From an uncultured Rikenellaceae bacterium (GTDB taxonomy: Bacteria > Bacteroidota > Bacteroidia > Bacteroidales > Rikenellaceae), in the NCBI GenBank assembly GCA_944415565.1, contig CALYBQ010000010.1, forward strand, positions 1 through 64,000: a stretch of DNA of 64,000 bases, written 5' to 3'. Below the pieces are notes generated by a model. The model was not told the origin of the DNA. It saw only the letters and a list, made by a program, of their open reading frames with translations, and did no database searches. Position numbers and translations under genes: made by a program. How positions within the stretch are numbered: position 1 is the first letter of the stretch; every line of letters starts with the position of its first letter. Shown here one piece after another: positions 38,234 to 48,372 of this stretch.

Positions 38234-38788
38234 TTATTCCTCTTCTTCGGGGAGTGCCGTAATGCTCAGCATGAACATACGGCTGGGCTTCATCGTTACC
38301 TCTACGGTCATCACACATTTGCCATCTTCGTGTAGTATACCGTTTATGTCGGCCGAACCGTCTGCCAGATCTTCTCCGTTCGCCGAGATGTTTACACCAG
38401 TACGCCTGAAGCGCAGCCTGTTGGAATCCTTTTCTTTTTCTATCTTGACGTTCAGCAGAGCCAAATCTCTAATTACTCCCCATTGTACGGAGTCGTTGGG
38501 TATGACGTTGATGTCGCCGAGAAGGATATTTATCTGATTCTTTGTTGCGCGTGATATTTGGATCTCCTGTGATTGGTCCCTGAAGTTGGGAACCCATGTT
38601 ATGTTTCCGGCTTCGATAACCGCCGAGTCGGGATACCCTATGTCGAGACTGGCGTTGCCGGAGTATGCCCCAGTTATCCACGATGTGTAATCGGGAAGTG
38701 TGCTTTTCTTTTTGTCGTCGTCTCCGCATGAGGTAAGCGTTACTGTGGCAAGTGCTAATGTTATCAGATAGAATAATGGTCTTTTCAT
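38234..38788 (-). CDS. lipoprotein, possible calycin-like fold
   Basis: 184-residue lipoprotein. The signal MKRPLFYLITLALATVTLTSC ends in a lipobox with Cys21, followed by the acidic GDDDKKK often seen on surface-exported Bacteroidota lipoproteins. The mature part alternates beta strands and looks like a small barrel (SGNASLDIGY; LRFRRTGVNISANGEDL; CVMTVEVTMKPSRMFMLSITA). No enzyme motif. It is divergent from the GH2 gene, but a shared role is not evident. Confidence 0.8.
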   Translation of the reverse strand: MKRPLFYLITLALATVTLTSCGDDDKKKSTLPDYTSWITGAYSGNASLDIGYPDSAVIEAGNITWVPNFRDQSQEIQISRATKNQINILLGDINVIPNDSVQWGVIRDLALLNVKIEKEKDSNRLRFRRTGVNISANGEDLADGSADINGILHEDGKCVMTVEVTMKPSRMFMLSITALPEEEE

Positions 38789-39052
38789 GGCCGTATGTTA
38801 TGATGTCGGTTTAGATTCTCGAAGTGGGTGTCCATGTTGCAGAACACCGGACTCTTTCCGTAAAGTTATGGTTTATTTTGAAAACGATGAAGTGTTTTAT
38901 GTCAAAAAACCGAAATTTACCCTATATGGATAGTGGGGCGGCCGGCATAGGCGGCTGAACAAATTTTGTAGATTAGATTGTGGCGGTGGTGTGACGCTGT
39001 GGGTAAAATAGTATCTTTAACGGATTTTTATATGGTTGACTAAGCTATCCTT

Positions 39053-41386
39053 ATGATGAACAGAACTTTTTTATCGTTGGTCGTGCTGTGCGTGTTCTGC
39101 ACTAGCGCTGCCGGTGCCGCCCAGAGATGGGAGAAGAAACAGGCTCCACTGATGACGGAGTGGGGCGAAAATATTGACCCGGACAATCTTTTCGACGAGT
39201 ACCCACGCCCGCAGATGGTCAGGGAGAATTGGACTAATCTCAACGGAGTGTGGGATTTCCTGAAATCTGACACGTCGGCCATTGGTCAATACGATCCCAA
39301 GGCAGTTTATGATAAAAAGATATTGGTTCCGTTCCCTGTCGAATCGGCCCTGTCGGGTATTATGGATACGGATTACGCGAACCAGAATAAATCGTACGCT
39401 TACAGACGCTATTTCTCTGTGTCGAAAGAGATGAGGAGCAAGCGTGTGTTACTGCATTTCGGTGCGGTAGATTGGCGTTGTTTCGTATATGTGAACGGCA
39501 AGGAGGTTGGCTCCCACTCCGGCGGTTACGATCCGTTCTGGTTCGACATTACCGATGCGCTCAAACCGGGTGGCCGACAGGAGTTGGTGGTGCAGGTGTA
39601 CGATCCGACCGATGCCGGACAGCCGCGAGGCAAGCAGGTCATGAAGCCTGCCAATATATGGTACACGCCGTCGAGCGGTATATGGCAGACCGTATGGTTG
39701 GAGGCTGTCGGGAAATCCTATATCAAAGATTTTACTATTGTGCCCGACATCGACAATGAGGTGGTCAAGGTTACAATAGATGGGGAAAACGTAGTGGCCG
39801 ATGCCAAAGTCCGTGTGACAGTGCTCGAAAGCGGAAAGCAGGTGACGCAAAAGATAGTTGATCCCGGTAAGGAGGCTGTTCTGGAAGTGCGCGATCCCAA
39901 ACTTTGGTCTCCCGATTCGCCGTTCTTGTACGACCTGAAGTTCGAACTTATGGCAGGCTCTGCCGTCGTGGACGAGGTGGACAGTTATTTCGGTATGCGT
40001 AAGATAGCATTGGGAACGCTGCGCGGCAAACCGTGGATGTTCCTGAATAACAAACCTGTGTTCCAGTACGGGCCTCTTGATCAGGGATTCTGGCCCGACG
40101 GACTTCATACCGCACCCAGCTACGAGGCGTTGTATTTCGACATAGACAAAACCAAGGAGCTCGGATTCAATATGACGCGTAAACATATCAAAGTCGAGCC
40201 GGCACGTTGGTATAACTACTGCGATAAGGTTGGACTGTTGGTTTGGCAGGATATTCCGAATGCGAACAACCGCGATCACCTGAAAGGTGCCGAGGCATTC
40301 GAATACAACAATTGGATCAGGCATAATTTCGAACGCGAACTTACGGCTATGATAAACTCGCTGAAGAATTATCCGTCTATCGTCGTGTGGGTTCCGTTCA
40401 ACGAGGGCGGCGGCCAGTTCGGCGGCCAGATCAGCCACACCCAGAACGTCGTCGATCTCGTGAGGGAGCTGGACGGGACGAGGCTGATAAACGCGGCCAG
40501 CGGTTGGACCGATTACGAAATAGGCGATATTAAAGACAGACACTCGTATTCGTTGCCGCTGACGTTCGACAATACGTACAACAAGCGTGCGAACGTGTGT
40601 GGAGAGACGGGCGGTTACGGCTTGCCTATAAGCAGCCACTCTTGGGGTAAGGCCGATAACCCGTATGCTTCGCTGAAATCTGGCGACGATCTTGCCAAAG
40701 CGCTCGAACAGCTTAACCGTCAGGCTTTGGCCCAGACTGCGGACGGAATGTGCGGCCTCGTCTACACACAGATTACCGACATCGAGGGTGAGATCAACGG
40801 ACTCTACACGTATGATCGCAAGCTGTCGAAAATGGACGACGGGCAGCGTGCACGTTTCAGGGCCGGAGCCGAGAAACTTTACAAGACTGCGGCCAAAAGT
40901 ATAGTATCGACTGGGTTGCAATTGACGAACGGATCGAGGTGGAAATACTATTGCGGCGATTTGAATTTCAATGTAGGCGATGGATGGAATACCGATCTCG
41001 ACTTCGATGACAGCAATTGGTCGGTAGGTATGGCCGGATTCGGCAAAAACAGCCCCGGCAATGCGGTCACGAGGACGACTTGGGATACCGGTACAATATA
41101 CTTACGCAAAACGGTTACGCCGGAAAAGATGACTCGGGACGAGATTAACAGTCTGAAACTCTATATGTTCCATGACGATGACGTAGAGGTCTATATAAAC
41201 GGCGTATTGGCGTTCTCGGCCAAAGGGTTCTGCGGCGATTATAAGGTATTCGACATCCTGCCGGAGGCCAAAAAAGCACTTAGACCAGGTGAAGAGAACC
41301 TCATTGCGGTTAAATGTAATCAGGATTTCGGCGGACAGTTCATAGACGTCGGCATATACTACGAGATCCCGCTGGATAGGGAGTAG
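39053..41386 (+). CDS. secreted glycoside hydrolase family 2 protein
   Basis: 777 residues with a signal peptide (about 1-22). Then the GH2 order: sugar-binding jelly roll (NLNGVWDFL, YRRYFSV, VNGKEVGSHSGGYDPFWFDIT), an immunoglobulin-like domain (about 222-318) and the TIM barrel. The barrel carries the acid/base E451 in WVPFNEGGG and a probable nucleophile E518 in CGETGG. Residues ~620-777 form an extra domain resembling a second jelly roll (DLDFDDSNWSVGMAGFG). The substrate (a beta-galactoside or other beta-glycoside) cannot be decided from sequence. No SusC/SusD pair is nearby. Confidence 0.9.
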   Translation: MMNRTFLSLVVLCVFCTSAAGAAQRWEKKQAPLMTEWGENIDPDNLFDEYPRPQMVRENWTNLNGVWDFLKSDTSAIGQYDPKAVYDKKILVPFPVESALSGIMDTDYANQNKSYAYRRYFSVSKEMRSKRVLLHFGAVDWRCFVYVNGKEVGSHSGGYDPFWFDITDALKPGGRQELVVQVYDPTDAGQPRGKQVMKPANIWYTPSSGIWQTVWLEAVGKSYIKDFTIVPDIDNEVVKVTIDGENVVADAKVRVTVLESGKQVTQKIVDPGKEAVLEVRDPKLWSPDSPFLYDLKFELMAGSAVVDEVDSYFGMRKIALGTLRGKPWMFLNNKPVFQYGPLDQGFWPDGLHTAPSYEALYFDIDKTKELGFNMTRKHIKVEPARWYNYCDKVGLLVWQDIPNANNRDHLKGAEAFEYNNWIRHNFERELTAMINSLKNYPSIVVWVPFNEGGGQFGGQISHTQNVVDLVRELDGTRLINAASGWTDYEIGDIKDRHSYSLPLTFDNTYNKRANVCGETGGYGLPISSHSWGKADNPYASLKSGDDLAKALEQLNRQALAQTADGMCGLVYTQITDIEGEINGLYTYDRKLSKMDDGQRARFRAGAEKLYKTAAKSIVSTGLQLTNGSRWKYYCGDLNFNVGDGWNTDLDFDDSNWSVGMAGFGKNSPGNAVTRTTWDTGTIYLRKTVTPEKMTRDEINSLKLYMFHDDDVEVYINGVLAFSAKGFCGDYKVFDILPEAKKALRPGEENLIAVKCNQDFGGQFIDVGIYYEIPLDRE

Positions 41387-41555
41387 CGTTTTGTGTCTCA
41401 TACTGACAAATGAAGGGTATCCGAAAAGACGCCATTCATTTGTATATCGTTGAATTATAGTCCGTTTTGCAGACAGTAGGCTCTGTCGGGGGATTATGAT
41501 TCCGACGAATTGATTGAAAATCATTATAGTATAATGAGGTTTGGGTAAAAAGTCG

Positions 41556-41563
41556 TATTTTTG
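41556..41563 (+). promoter_or_regulatory. -7 box (TATTTTTG) of tyrS
   Basis: TAnnTTTG match 16 bases before the tyrS ATG at 41580. Confidence 0.5.
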
Positions 41564-41579
41564 CTCTCTCAAAACTTTT

Positions 41580-42875
41580 ATGACGATGAATTTTGTAGAG
41601 GAACTCAAATGGAGGGGAATGATCCACGATATGATCCCCGGGTCTGAAGAACTGCTCGCCAAGGAGATGGTGACGGCTTATGTTGGGATCGACCCTACGG
41701 CCGATTCGCTTCATATAGGACACCTCGTGAGTGTAATGATATTGAAACATTTTCAGGCGAGCGGCCATCGTCCGGTGGCGTTGGTCGGTGGTGCTACTGG
41801 TATGATAGGCGACCCGTCGGGCAAATCCTTGGAGCGCAACCTGCTGGACGAAGATACCTTGCGCCGCAATCAGGCCGGCATCAAGGCACAGTTGAGCAAA
41901 CTGCTCGATTTCGAGTCGGACGCGCCCAATGCCGCAGTGTTGGTCAATAACTACGACTGGATGAAGGAGATGTCTTTCCTCAGCTTTATCAAGGATATAG
42001 GCAAGTTCATCACGGTCAACTACATGATGAGCAAGGATTCGGTCAAGAAACGTTTCAGCGGCGAGGGCGACGGTATGAGTTTTACCGAATTCACATATCA
42101 GTTGGTGCAAGGGTACGACTTCATGCACCTGTATGAGACGATGGGGTGTAAGTTGCAGCTCGGCGGCAGCGACCAGTGGGGCAATATCACTACGGGTGTA
42201 GAACTTATACGCCGCAAACTCGGTCAGGAAGCGTACGGCATCACATGCCCGCTTATCAAGAAGGCCGACGGAACGAAATTCGGCAAGACCGAGAGCGGTA
42301 ACATATGGCTCGACCCGCGTTACACATCGCCGTATAAGTTCTACCAGTTCTGGTTAAATGTAAGCGACGAGGACGCGAAAAGCTATATCAAGATATTCAC
42401 GATGCTCGACAAGGAGACAATTACGAGTCTCATAGAGGAGCACGAGCAGGCTCCGCACGAGCGCAAATTGCAAAAGGCACTCGCACGCGAACTGACCGTT
42501 ATGGTGCATTCGCAGGAGGAGTACGACAAGGCTGTCGAGGCGTCGCAGATATTGTTCGGCGGGGCGACGGCAGATGCGCTGAAGAAACTCGACGAACAGA
42601 CGTTGTTGCAGGTGTTCGAGGGTGTTCCGCAGTTCAATGTAGCGGCGGCGGATATATCGGCAGGTATCAATTTCGTAGACCTGTGTACCGAGAAGGCGGC
42701 CGTATTCCCGTCGAAAGGGGAGACTCGCAAGCTAATACAGGGCGGCGGTGTTTCGCTGAACAAGGAGAAAGTGGCCGGTGCGGACCGCATGGTCGGAGAT
42801 GCCGACCTCATAGCCGGGAAATACCTGCTTGTGCAGAAAGGCAAGAAGAATTACTTTCTGCTTATAGCCCAATAG
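41580..42875 (+). CDS. tyrS: tyrosyl-tRNA synthetase
   Basis: Charges tRNA-Tyr. 431 residues from 41580. The class I HIGH-type motif is in [13 protein letters not shown], the tyrosine-binding parts in [14 protein letters not shown] and [11 protein letters not shown], the KMSKS-like motif is KFGKTESG, and a C-terminal S4 domain binds tRNA ([17 protein letters not shown]). The longer frame from 41541 overlaps the promoter box, so ATG 41580 (or 41586) is preferred. Confidence 0.96.
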   Translation: MTMNFVEELKWRGMIHDMIPGSEELLAKEMVTAYVGIDPTADSLHIGHLVSVMILKHFQASGHRPVALVGGATGMIGDPSGKSLERNLLDEDTLRRNQAGIKAQLSKLLDFESDAPNAAVLVNNYDWMKEMSFLSFIKDIGKFITVNYMMSKDSVKKRFSGEGDGMSFTEFTYQLVQGYDFMHLYETMGCKLQLGGSDQWGNITTGVELIRRKLGQEAYGITCPLIKKADGTKFGKTESGNIWLDPRYTSPYKFYQFWLNVSDEDAKSYIKIFTMLDKETITSLIEEHEQAPHERKLQKALARELTVMVHSQEEYDKAVEASQILFGGATADALKKLDEQTLLQVFEGVPQFNVAAADISAGINFVDLCTEKAAVFPSKGETRKLIQGGGVSLNKEKVAGADRMVGDADLIAGKYLLVQKGKKNYFLLIAQ

Positions 42876-42908
42876 CCGGTACGACAGATAAATATATATC
42901 ATTAATAT

Positions 42909-42956
42909 ATGGATAGTCGCCGGAAAATATGTATTTTTGGCGACTATCCATTTTTT
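42909..42956 (+). terminator. terminator of tyrS with a promoter-like box in its loop
   Basis: A perfect 13-bp stem (42909-42921 with 42939-42951) and six Ts form a strong terminator 34 bases after tyrS. The 17-base loop contains most of TATTTTTG (42932-42939), a candidate -7 box for asnA. Confidence 0.9.
42932..42939 (+). promoter_or_regulatory. -7 box (TATTTTTG) of asnA
   Basis: TAnnTTTG match 31 bases before the asnA start, embedded in the tyrS terminator loop. Confidence 0.45.
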
Positions 42957-42970
42957 AAACGAAGTTAACG

Positions 42971-44008
42971 ATGGCCCTTATCAAACCCGAAGGATACCGC
43001 AATATTTTGGGATCGGTGGAGAATACCGAGAAAGCTATAAAGTATGTTAAGGATATGTTTCAGGACAACCTGTCCGCGCAATTGGCATTGCTGCGCGTCA
43101 CGGCTCCCATGGTCGTTATGCGCGGTACGGGCATAAACGACGACCTTAACAGCGTGGAGCGTCCGGTGACGTTCCCGATCAAGGATATGGGCGACGCACC
43201 GGCCGAGGTCGTACACTCGCTCGCCAAATGGAAACGGCTCAAACTGGCGGAGATGAGGACCGAACCGGGCAGGGGGATATATACCGATATGAACGCTCTG
43301 CGTCCCGATGAGGAGTTGGATAACATACACTCGATATATGTGGACCAATGGGATTGGGAGAAGGTGATATTGCCCGAACAGCGGAATCTTGATTTCCTGA
43401 AGCAGACCGTTCGCAGGATATATGAAGCCATTAAGGTGACGGAGAATAAGGTTTATGTCGAGTTCCCGGAGATCAAGCCTGAACTGCCGGAGGAGATATT
43501 CTTCATCCATTCCGAGGAGTTGCGCCGCATGTATCCGGAGATGACGCCGAAGGAGAGGGAGAACGCGATTGTGCGGAAGTACGGCGCCGTTTTCGTGATA
43601 GGTATCGGCCATGCGCTCGAAGACGGGAAACTGCACGACGGCCGTGCGGCGGATTATGACGACTGGAGCACGGTTAACGAGGACGGTTTCTTCGGGCTTA
43701 ATGGAGATATATTGCTGTGGAACCCGCTTCTTGGGAGTGCTTTCGAGGTGTCGAGCATGGGTATTCGTGTCGATCAGGAGGCTATGCGCCGTCAGCTCGG
43801 TATACGTGGCGAGGAACATAAGGCGAGTCTCGATTTCCACAAGAAATTGTTGGCAGGCGGATTGCCCCAGACTATCGGTGGCGGCATAGGGCAGTCGCGT
43901 TTGTGCATGTTCCTTCTGCGTAAGGCTCATGTGGGCGAAGTGCAGAGCAGTATTTGGCCCGAATCCATGCGCCGCGATTGTGCCGAAGCCGGCATAGAGT
44001 TGTTCTAA
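42971..44008 (+). CDS. asnA: aspartate--ammonia ligase (asparagine synthetase A)
   Basis: Makes asparagine from aspartate, ammonia and ATP; structurally related to class II aminoacyl-tRNA synthetases. 345 residues. Conserved stretches: LLRVTAPMVVMRGTGINDDLNG-like (here with NS), VHSLAKWKRLKL, YTDMNALRPDE, SIYVDQWDWEKV and the C-terminal GGGIGQSRLCMFLLRKAHVGEVQ. It stands behind the tyrS terminator and appears monocistronic. Confidence 0.96.
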   Translation: MALIKPEGYRNILGSVENTEKAIKYVKDMFQDNLSAQLALLRVTAPMVVMRGTGINDDLNSVERPVTFPIKDMGDAPAEVVHSLAKWKRLKLAEMRTEPGRGIYTDMNALRPDEELDNIHSIYVDQWDWEKVILPEQRNLDFLKQTVRRIYEAIKVTENKVYVEFPEIKPELPEEIFFIHSEELRRMYPEMTPKERENAIVRKYGAVFVIGIGHALEDGKLHDGRAADYDDWSTVNEDGFFGLNGDILLWNPLLGSAFEVSSMGIRVDQEAMRRQLGIRGEEHKASLDFHKKLLAGGLPQTIGGGIGQSRLCMFLLRKAHVGEVQSSIWPESMRRDCAEAGIELF

Positions 44009-44045
44009 AATAAGGTGATCCCGCGAAGCGGACTGTAAAATAACG

Positions 44046-44079
44046 GCGTCCGGCAATGGTTAAAACCTTTGCCGGACGC
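44046..44079 (+). terminator. hairpin after asnA
   Basis: An 11-bp stem (44046-44056 with 44069-44079), extended inside by four more pairs after a mismatch. The T tail is weak. Confidence 0.65.
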
Positions 44080-44131
44080 TCTCGTTATGTGCAAAAACAT
44101 TATCTTAGCGTCAAATAGGAGATACCAACCG

Positions 44132-46390
44132 ATGGCTGAACTTTATGCAGACATAGTCGTGCCGCTCGCACAACCGGCGTTTACGTATCGTGTGGACGAG
44201 ACTCTGCGCGATACCATTGCCGTTGGTGTGTGCGTAAAGGTTCAGTTGGGCTCGTCCAAGCTGTATGCCGGGATAGTGTGGCGCCTTCACAACGAGGCGC
44301 CTGCGTTCAAGACCGTCAAGTCGGTAAGCGAATACGTGTCGCATTCGCCGCGCCTTTCGCAGACCGTAATGCGGTTCTGGGAGTGGGTAGCAGATTATTA
44401 TATGTGCTCGTTGGGGGAGGTTATGAGGGGAGCTATGCCGTCAGCACTGAAGCCAGAGGGGATGACCGACGGGGAGTTCATGCGTTCGGGAATCGCCCCG
44501 AAGGAGGTGCGGTTACTGCGGTTGCATCCGGAGATTGCGGATGAATTCGCGCTCGGAAATGCTTTCGAATCGTTGCGTCAGGCGCCGAAGCAATACGAAG
44601 CGTTGCTCGATCTCGTGTCCAAGTTGCCGCAGGACGGGATGTTCTCAGGAGAGGTCCCGAGACATTTCGTCAATGCCGATCCGGCCGTTATCGCGAGTCT
44701 CGTCAAGAAGCGCATATTGACTGTCAGCAGTCGTGTGCTGAGGCCCGGCGAACTGCCGCCATTGCCGGTCGTGCTGCCGGAACTGACGGATGTACAGCAG
44801 AGAGCCATGTCGGAGATCGCGGCTAACGGCAGTCGGCCCGTGTTGTTGCACGGAGTTACGGGAAGCGGGAAGACTGAAATTTATATCCATCTCATAAACG
44901 AACAGTTGCGGGCAGATCGTAACGTAATGTACCTGCTGCCAGAAATAGCTATGACGTCACAGCTCGTGGCGAGGATAAGCAAGTATTTCGGTGAACGGGT
45001 TGTGATATACCATTCGCGCATAAGCGAAAGCAAGAGGGCCGAAAACTATCGCCGTGTGGCCGAAAGTGTTGGGGGCATGTTGATACTCGGCGTGCGGTCG
45101 GCCATCTTCATGCCTGTGGATAATCTGGGGTTGGTGATCGTTGACGAAGAGCATGACGACAGTTACAAGCAGAACGAAACGGCTCCGCGATATAACGCCC
45201 GAGACTGCGCCGTGGTGTTGGGGCGGTTGCATGGGGCGTGTGTGGTCCTCGGCAGTGCCACGCCTTCTGTGGAGAGCTACTTCAATGTTACGGAAGGCAA
45301 GTACGGGATGACCGTTTTGACAGAGAGATACGGGGGAGTGTCGATGCCCGAGGTGTTGATTTCCGATACGATAACCGCCGTGAAGAGGGGCGAACGGTCC
45401 TCGCATTTCAACAAGGCTTTGAGGGATCGAATAACAGCTGCGCTTGAAGCTGGCGAGCAGGTCATGCTGTTCCAGAACCGCCGCGGTTTCTCGCCTTACA
45501 TGGAGTGTACGGAGTGTGGCTATGTGCCTATGTGTCGCGACTGCAACGTTTCGCTTACGTTGCACAAGTCCGAGGGCCGTTTGCGTTGTCATTATTGCGG
45601 TCGCAGCGAACCGATTCCGGCGACATGCCCGTCGTGCGGGGCACATGCTGTAGTGGCACGCGGGTTCGGAACCGAGAAGGTCGAGGAGGAGTTGGCGCGT
45701 TTATTCCCGGATGCAAAGGTGGTACGGCTTGACCGCGATACGGCTCAGTCGGCGAGGGCCTACAATTCGGTGATAGAGTCGTTCGAGAACGGTACGGCCG
45801 ATATACTTGTCGGTACGCAGATGATTACCAAAGGATTCGATTTCGCCGGGGTGTCGGTCGTAGGTATACTCAATGCGGACAACCTGTTGAATTACCCTGA
45901 TTTCAGGGCCGGTGAACGGGCATACCAGATAATCGCCCAGATGGCGGGGCGTGCGGGCAGGAGGGAGAAACGCGGGCAGGTCGTCATACAGACCTCTTGT
46001 CCGGACAATGTCGTGATACGGCAGGCCGCTGCCGGGGATTATGGCGCTATGGTTAGGACGCAACTCGCTGAGCGTGCCGACTTTTTTTATCCTCCGTATT
46101 GCCGTTTGCTGTCGGTTACGCTGCGGTTTCGGGATAAATCCGTTCTCGACGCTGCCGGGGCGAGGTTCCGGGAGTTGTTGGCTCCTGTGTTGGGACAGAG
46201 ATTGTTGGGCCCGCAACCGCCTGTCGTAGACCGCATAAAGAGACAATTCCTGTTGTCTTTCATTATAAAGACGGCGAGAGGCGAATCGTTCGCTGCCGCT
46301 AAACATGTGCTGGCGCAAGCGTCGGCAGCGCTTAATGCCGAGCAGAGGTTCAAGTATGTCGATGTGATTGTGAATGTCGATCCAGTATAA
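44132..46390 (+). CDS. priA: primosomal protein N' (replication restart helicase PriA)
   Basis: 3'-5' helicase that reloads the replisome at stalled forks. 753 residues from the ATG at 44132, which has AGGAGA ten bases upstream. The N-terminal DNA-binding domain starts with YADIVVPLAQPAFTY. The helicase core has Walker A GVTGSGKTE, Walker B VDEEHDD and RAIFMPV-type motifs. The zinc-binding region holds paired cysteines (CTECGYVPMCRDC, CHYCG, CPSCG) and the C-terminal helicase motifs include QMAGRAGR. Confidence 0.96.
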   Translation: MAELYADIVVPLAQPAFTYRVDETLRDTIAVGVCVKVQLGSSKLYAGIVWRLHNEAPAFKTVKSVSEYVSHSPRLSQTVMRFWEWVADYYMCSLGEVMRGAMPSALKPEGMTDGEFMRSGIAPKEVRLLRLHPEIADEFALGNAFESLRQAPKQYEALLDLVSKLPQDGMFSGEVPRHFVNADPAVIASLVKKRILTVSSRVLRPGELPPLPVVLPELTDVQQRAMSEIAANGSRPVLLHGVTGSGKTEIYIHLINEQLRADRNVMYLLPEIAMTSQLVARISKYFGERVVIYHSRISESKRAENYRRVAESVGGMLILGVRSAIFMPVDNLGLVIVDEEHDDSYKQNETAPRYNARDCAVVLGRLHGACVVLGSATPSVESYFNVTEGKYGMTVLTERYGGVSMPEVLISDTITAVKRGERSSHFNKALRDRITAALEAGEQVMLFQNRRGFSPYMECTECGYVPMCRDCNVSLTLHKSEGRLRCHYCGRSEPIPATCPSCGAHAVVARGFGTEKVEEELARLFPDAKVVRLDRDTAQSARAYNSVIESFENGTADILVGTQMITKGFDFAGVSVVGILNADNLLNYPDFRAGERAYQIIAQMAGRAGRREKRGQVVIQTSCPDNVVIRQAAAGDYGAMVRTQLAERADFFYPPYCRLLSVTLRFRDKSVLDAAGARFRELLAPVLGQRLLGPQPPVVDRIKRQFLLSFIIKTARGESFAAAKHVLAQASAALNAEQRFKYVDVIVNVDPV

Positions 46391-46391
46391 T

Positions 46392-47102
46392 ATGAGCATA
46401 CTGAAAGATATTGCCGGACTTTTCCTGCCTCGTACATGCGCTATGTGTGGCGAACCGTTGCCCGAAGGGGTAGGTTTTGTATGTACGCGTTGCCGGTGGG
46501 AGATGCCGCTGACGGGATTCGGGCGCAGTTTCGATAATCCGGTAGTGCGAAAGTTTCACGGGCTTATCCCGATAGTCAACGCATCGTCGTACCTGTGGTT
46601 CGCAGACGGAAGCGATACCCGTTCTATGGTGCACGCATTCAAATATAGAGGTAATTGGAGGTACGCCTATGATGCAGGGGCGTGGTATGGCGAGGAGCTC
46701 CGCGATGGAGGATTGTATTCCGATGTGGACCTTATCGTGCCTATTCCGCTACATATCCGCAAGTTGTTGAAGCGCGGGTACAACCAGTCTGAGTATATAG
46801 CACGCGGCATGTCGTCGGCGATGGGAGTGCCTGTTGACCGTCACAGCGTCGTGCGCCGGAGGTATAACAGGAGTCAGACCGAGCACCGTAAAAGCGACAG
46901 GTGGAAGAATGTCGAAGGGATATTCGCCGTTAAGCATCCGGACAGGCTGGCCGGGAAACATATCTTGTTGGTTGACGATGTGCTGACTACCGGAGCGACC
47001 ATCATTTCGTGCGGACAGGCGATAGCCGATGCCGTTCCCGATTGCCGTATCAGTGTAGCTACTCTTGCGGCGTCGCGTGCCGAGTTCGGCGATTTCAAGT
47101 GA
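46392..47102 (+). CDS. comF: ComF family phosphoribosyltransferase-like protein
   Basis: 236 residues, starting one base after the priA stop. An N-terminal zinc finger (CAMCGEPLPEGVGFVCTRC) and a phosphoribosyltransferase fold with the PRPP loop VLLVDDVLTTGAT (here ILLVDDVLTTGATI) are typical of ComF/GntX proteins. ComF is needed for DNA uptake in naturally competent species. In Bacteroidota the role is unproven, and priA-comF adjacency suggests a link with single-stranded DNA handling. Confidence 0.9.
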   Translation: MSILKDIAGLFLPRTCAMCGEPLPEGVGFVCTRCRWEMPLTGFGRSFDNPVVRKFHGLIPIVNASSYLWFADGSDTRSMVHAFKYRGNWRYAYDAGAWYGEELRDGGLYSDVDLIVPIPLHIRKLLKRGYNQSEYIARGMSSAMGVPVDRHSVVRRRYNRSQTEHRKSDRWKNVEGIFAVKHPDRLAGKHILLVDDVLTTGATIISCGQAIADAVPDCRISVATLAASRAEFGDFK

Positions 47103-47175
47103 TGGCTGTTGATCGATATTAAAAAACTCTGTTTTTGTAGATGCGGTTATGATATGCCGCTTCGAGGTTTAATAA

Positions 47176-47208
47176 ATAATGGGCGGCATAAATAATGCCG
47201 CCCATTAT
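47176..47208. terminator. bidirectional terminator between comF and frr
   Basis: A perfect 14-bp stem (47176-47189 with 47195-47208) around a 5-base loop, flanked by A/T-rich sequence, between convergent genes. Confidence 0.85.
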
Positions 47209-47268
47209 GTTTCGGGCTCCGGGTTCCGCGTTTCAACGTGTTATCCGGAAATACGGGAGTATCAGCTA

Positions 47269-47832
47269 TTATACTGTCATTATCTCTTTTTCTTTTTCGG
47301 CGATTACTTCGTCAACCTTTTTCGAGAATTTGTCTGTCAATTTCTGGGCTTCAGTTTCGCCGTCTTTTGCTACGTCTTCGGGCAGACCGTCTTTCTGAGC
47401 CTTTTTGAATGCTTCGACAGCGTCGCGGCGTGCGTTACGCAGGCTTACACGGGCGGTTTCTGCATCGGTCTTGATCTGTTTTACCAGCTCCTTGCGGCGT
47501 TCCTCGGTGAGCGGGGGAACGGTGAGGCGGATATGTTCGCCGTTGTTGGACGGCGTCATGCCTATGTTCGCGTTGATGATGGCCTTCTCTATGGGGGCGA
47601 TCATGTTCTTCTCCCACGGTTGTATCAGTACGGTTTTCGCATCCGGAATGTTTACGCTGGCTACCTGTGAAACGGGTGTCGGGTTGCCGTAGTAGTCAAC
47701 CATGATTCCGTTGAGCAGGTTTTGGCTGGCTTTGCCTGCCCTCACTGCGAGGAGCGCTTCCTGAAGGTGGTCGATGGCTTTCTGCATCTTGGCGGTAGCC
47801 GAGTCGAGGATCTGTTTGCTTTCTTCCGTCAT
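47269..47832 (-). CDS. frr: ribosome recycling factor
   Basis: Splits post-termination ribosomes with EF-G. 187 residues, mostly helical. Conserved segments: [20 protein letters not shown], then [22 protein letters not shown] and [17 protein letters not shown]. It is the last gene of the pyrH-tlpA-like-frr operon, 8 bases after the thioredoxin-like gene. Confidence 0.97.
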   Translation of the reverse strand: MTEESKQILDSATAKMQKAIDHLQEALLAVRAGKASQNLLNGIMVDYYGNPTPVSQVASVNIPDAKTVLIQPWEKNMIAPIEKAIINANIGMTPSNNGEHIRLTVPPLTEERRKELVKQIKTDAETARVSLRNARRDAVEAFKKAQKDGLPEDVAKDGETEAQKLTDKFSKKVDEVIAEKEKEIMTV

Positions 47833-47840
47833 AATTTCGG

Positions 47841-48347
47841 TTATTTTGATTTAAGAGTTTTGTCTATGTCCGATACCAGTTCTTGGAATTGTGCGTTGCT
47901 GTATCCCGTGTGTGCGGCGGCTATCTTGCCGTCGCGGCCTATGATGTAGACGCGCGGAATCATTTTCTCCGCGAATTTATTAAAAATAGACGAATCGGTG
48001 TCGAGTCCTATGCTGAATTTATGGTTTGTCATCCTCCGGAAGTTCTCGACCGTCTCCCTTGCTTCCCCGCGCGAAATGGCTATGAATACGAAATCGTCTC
48101 CTTTGAAGCGGTTGGTTATCTCGCTGTCTACCCGGCTCAGCTCCGTCCTGCACGACGGGCACCACGTTGCCCAGAAGTTCAGTACGACTACCTTGCCTTT
48201 CAGGTCGGCTGAGTTTACGACCGAGCCGTCGAGCATCTTGACAGAGAAATCGGGGGCAGTGTCGCCTATTTTGAGTTTTGAATCGTTCTGTCCGTACGCT
48301 ATTGCGGCGAACAGGAACATGGGGAATAACAACAGGAGCTTTTTCAT
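47841..48347 (-). CDS. TlpA-like thioredoxin family protein, exported
   Basis: 168 residues from the ATG at 48347, giving a signal peptide [19 protein letters not shown]. The mature part is a TlpA/ResA-like thiol-disulfide oxidoreductase: [20 protein letters not shown], the redox motif [12 protein letters not shown] with C63 and C66, and the cis-proline region [11 protein letters not shown]. Expected to act in the periplasm on cysteines. It sits between pyrH and frr, an unusual place for such a gene. Confidence 0.92.
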   Translation of the reverse strand: MKKLLLLFPMFLFAAIAYGQNDSKLKIGDTAPDFSVKMLDGSVVNSADLKGKVVVLNFWATWCPSCRTELSRVDSEITNRFKGDDFVFIAISRGEARETVENFRRMTNHKFSIGLDTDSSIFNKFAEKMIPRVYIIGRDGKIAAAHTGYSNAQFQELVSDIDKTLKSK

Positions 48348-48372
48348 GTCCATAAATACAGGCACAGATGTT

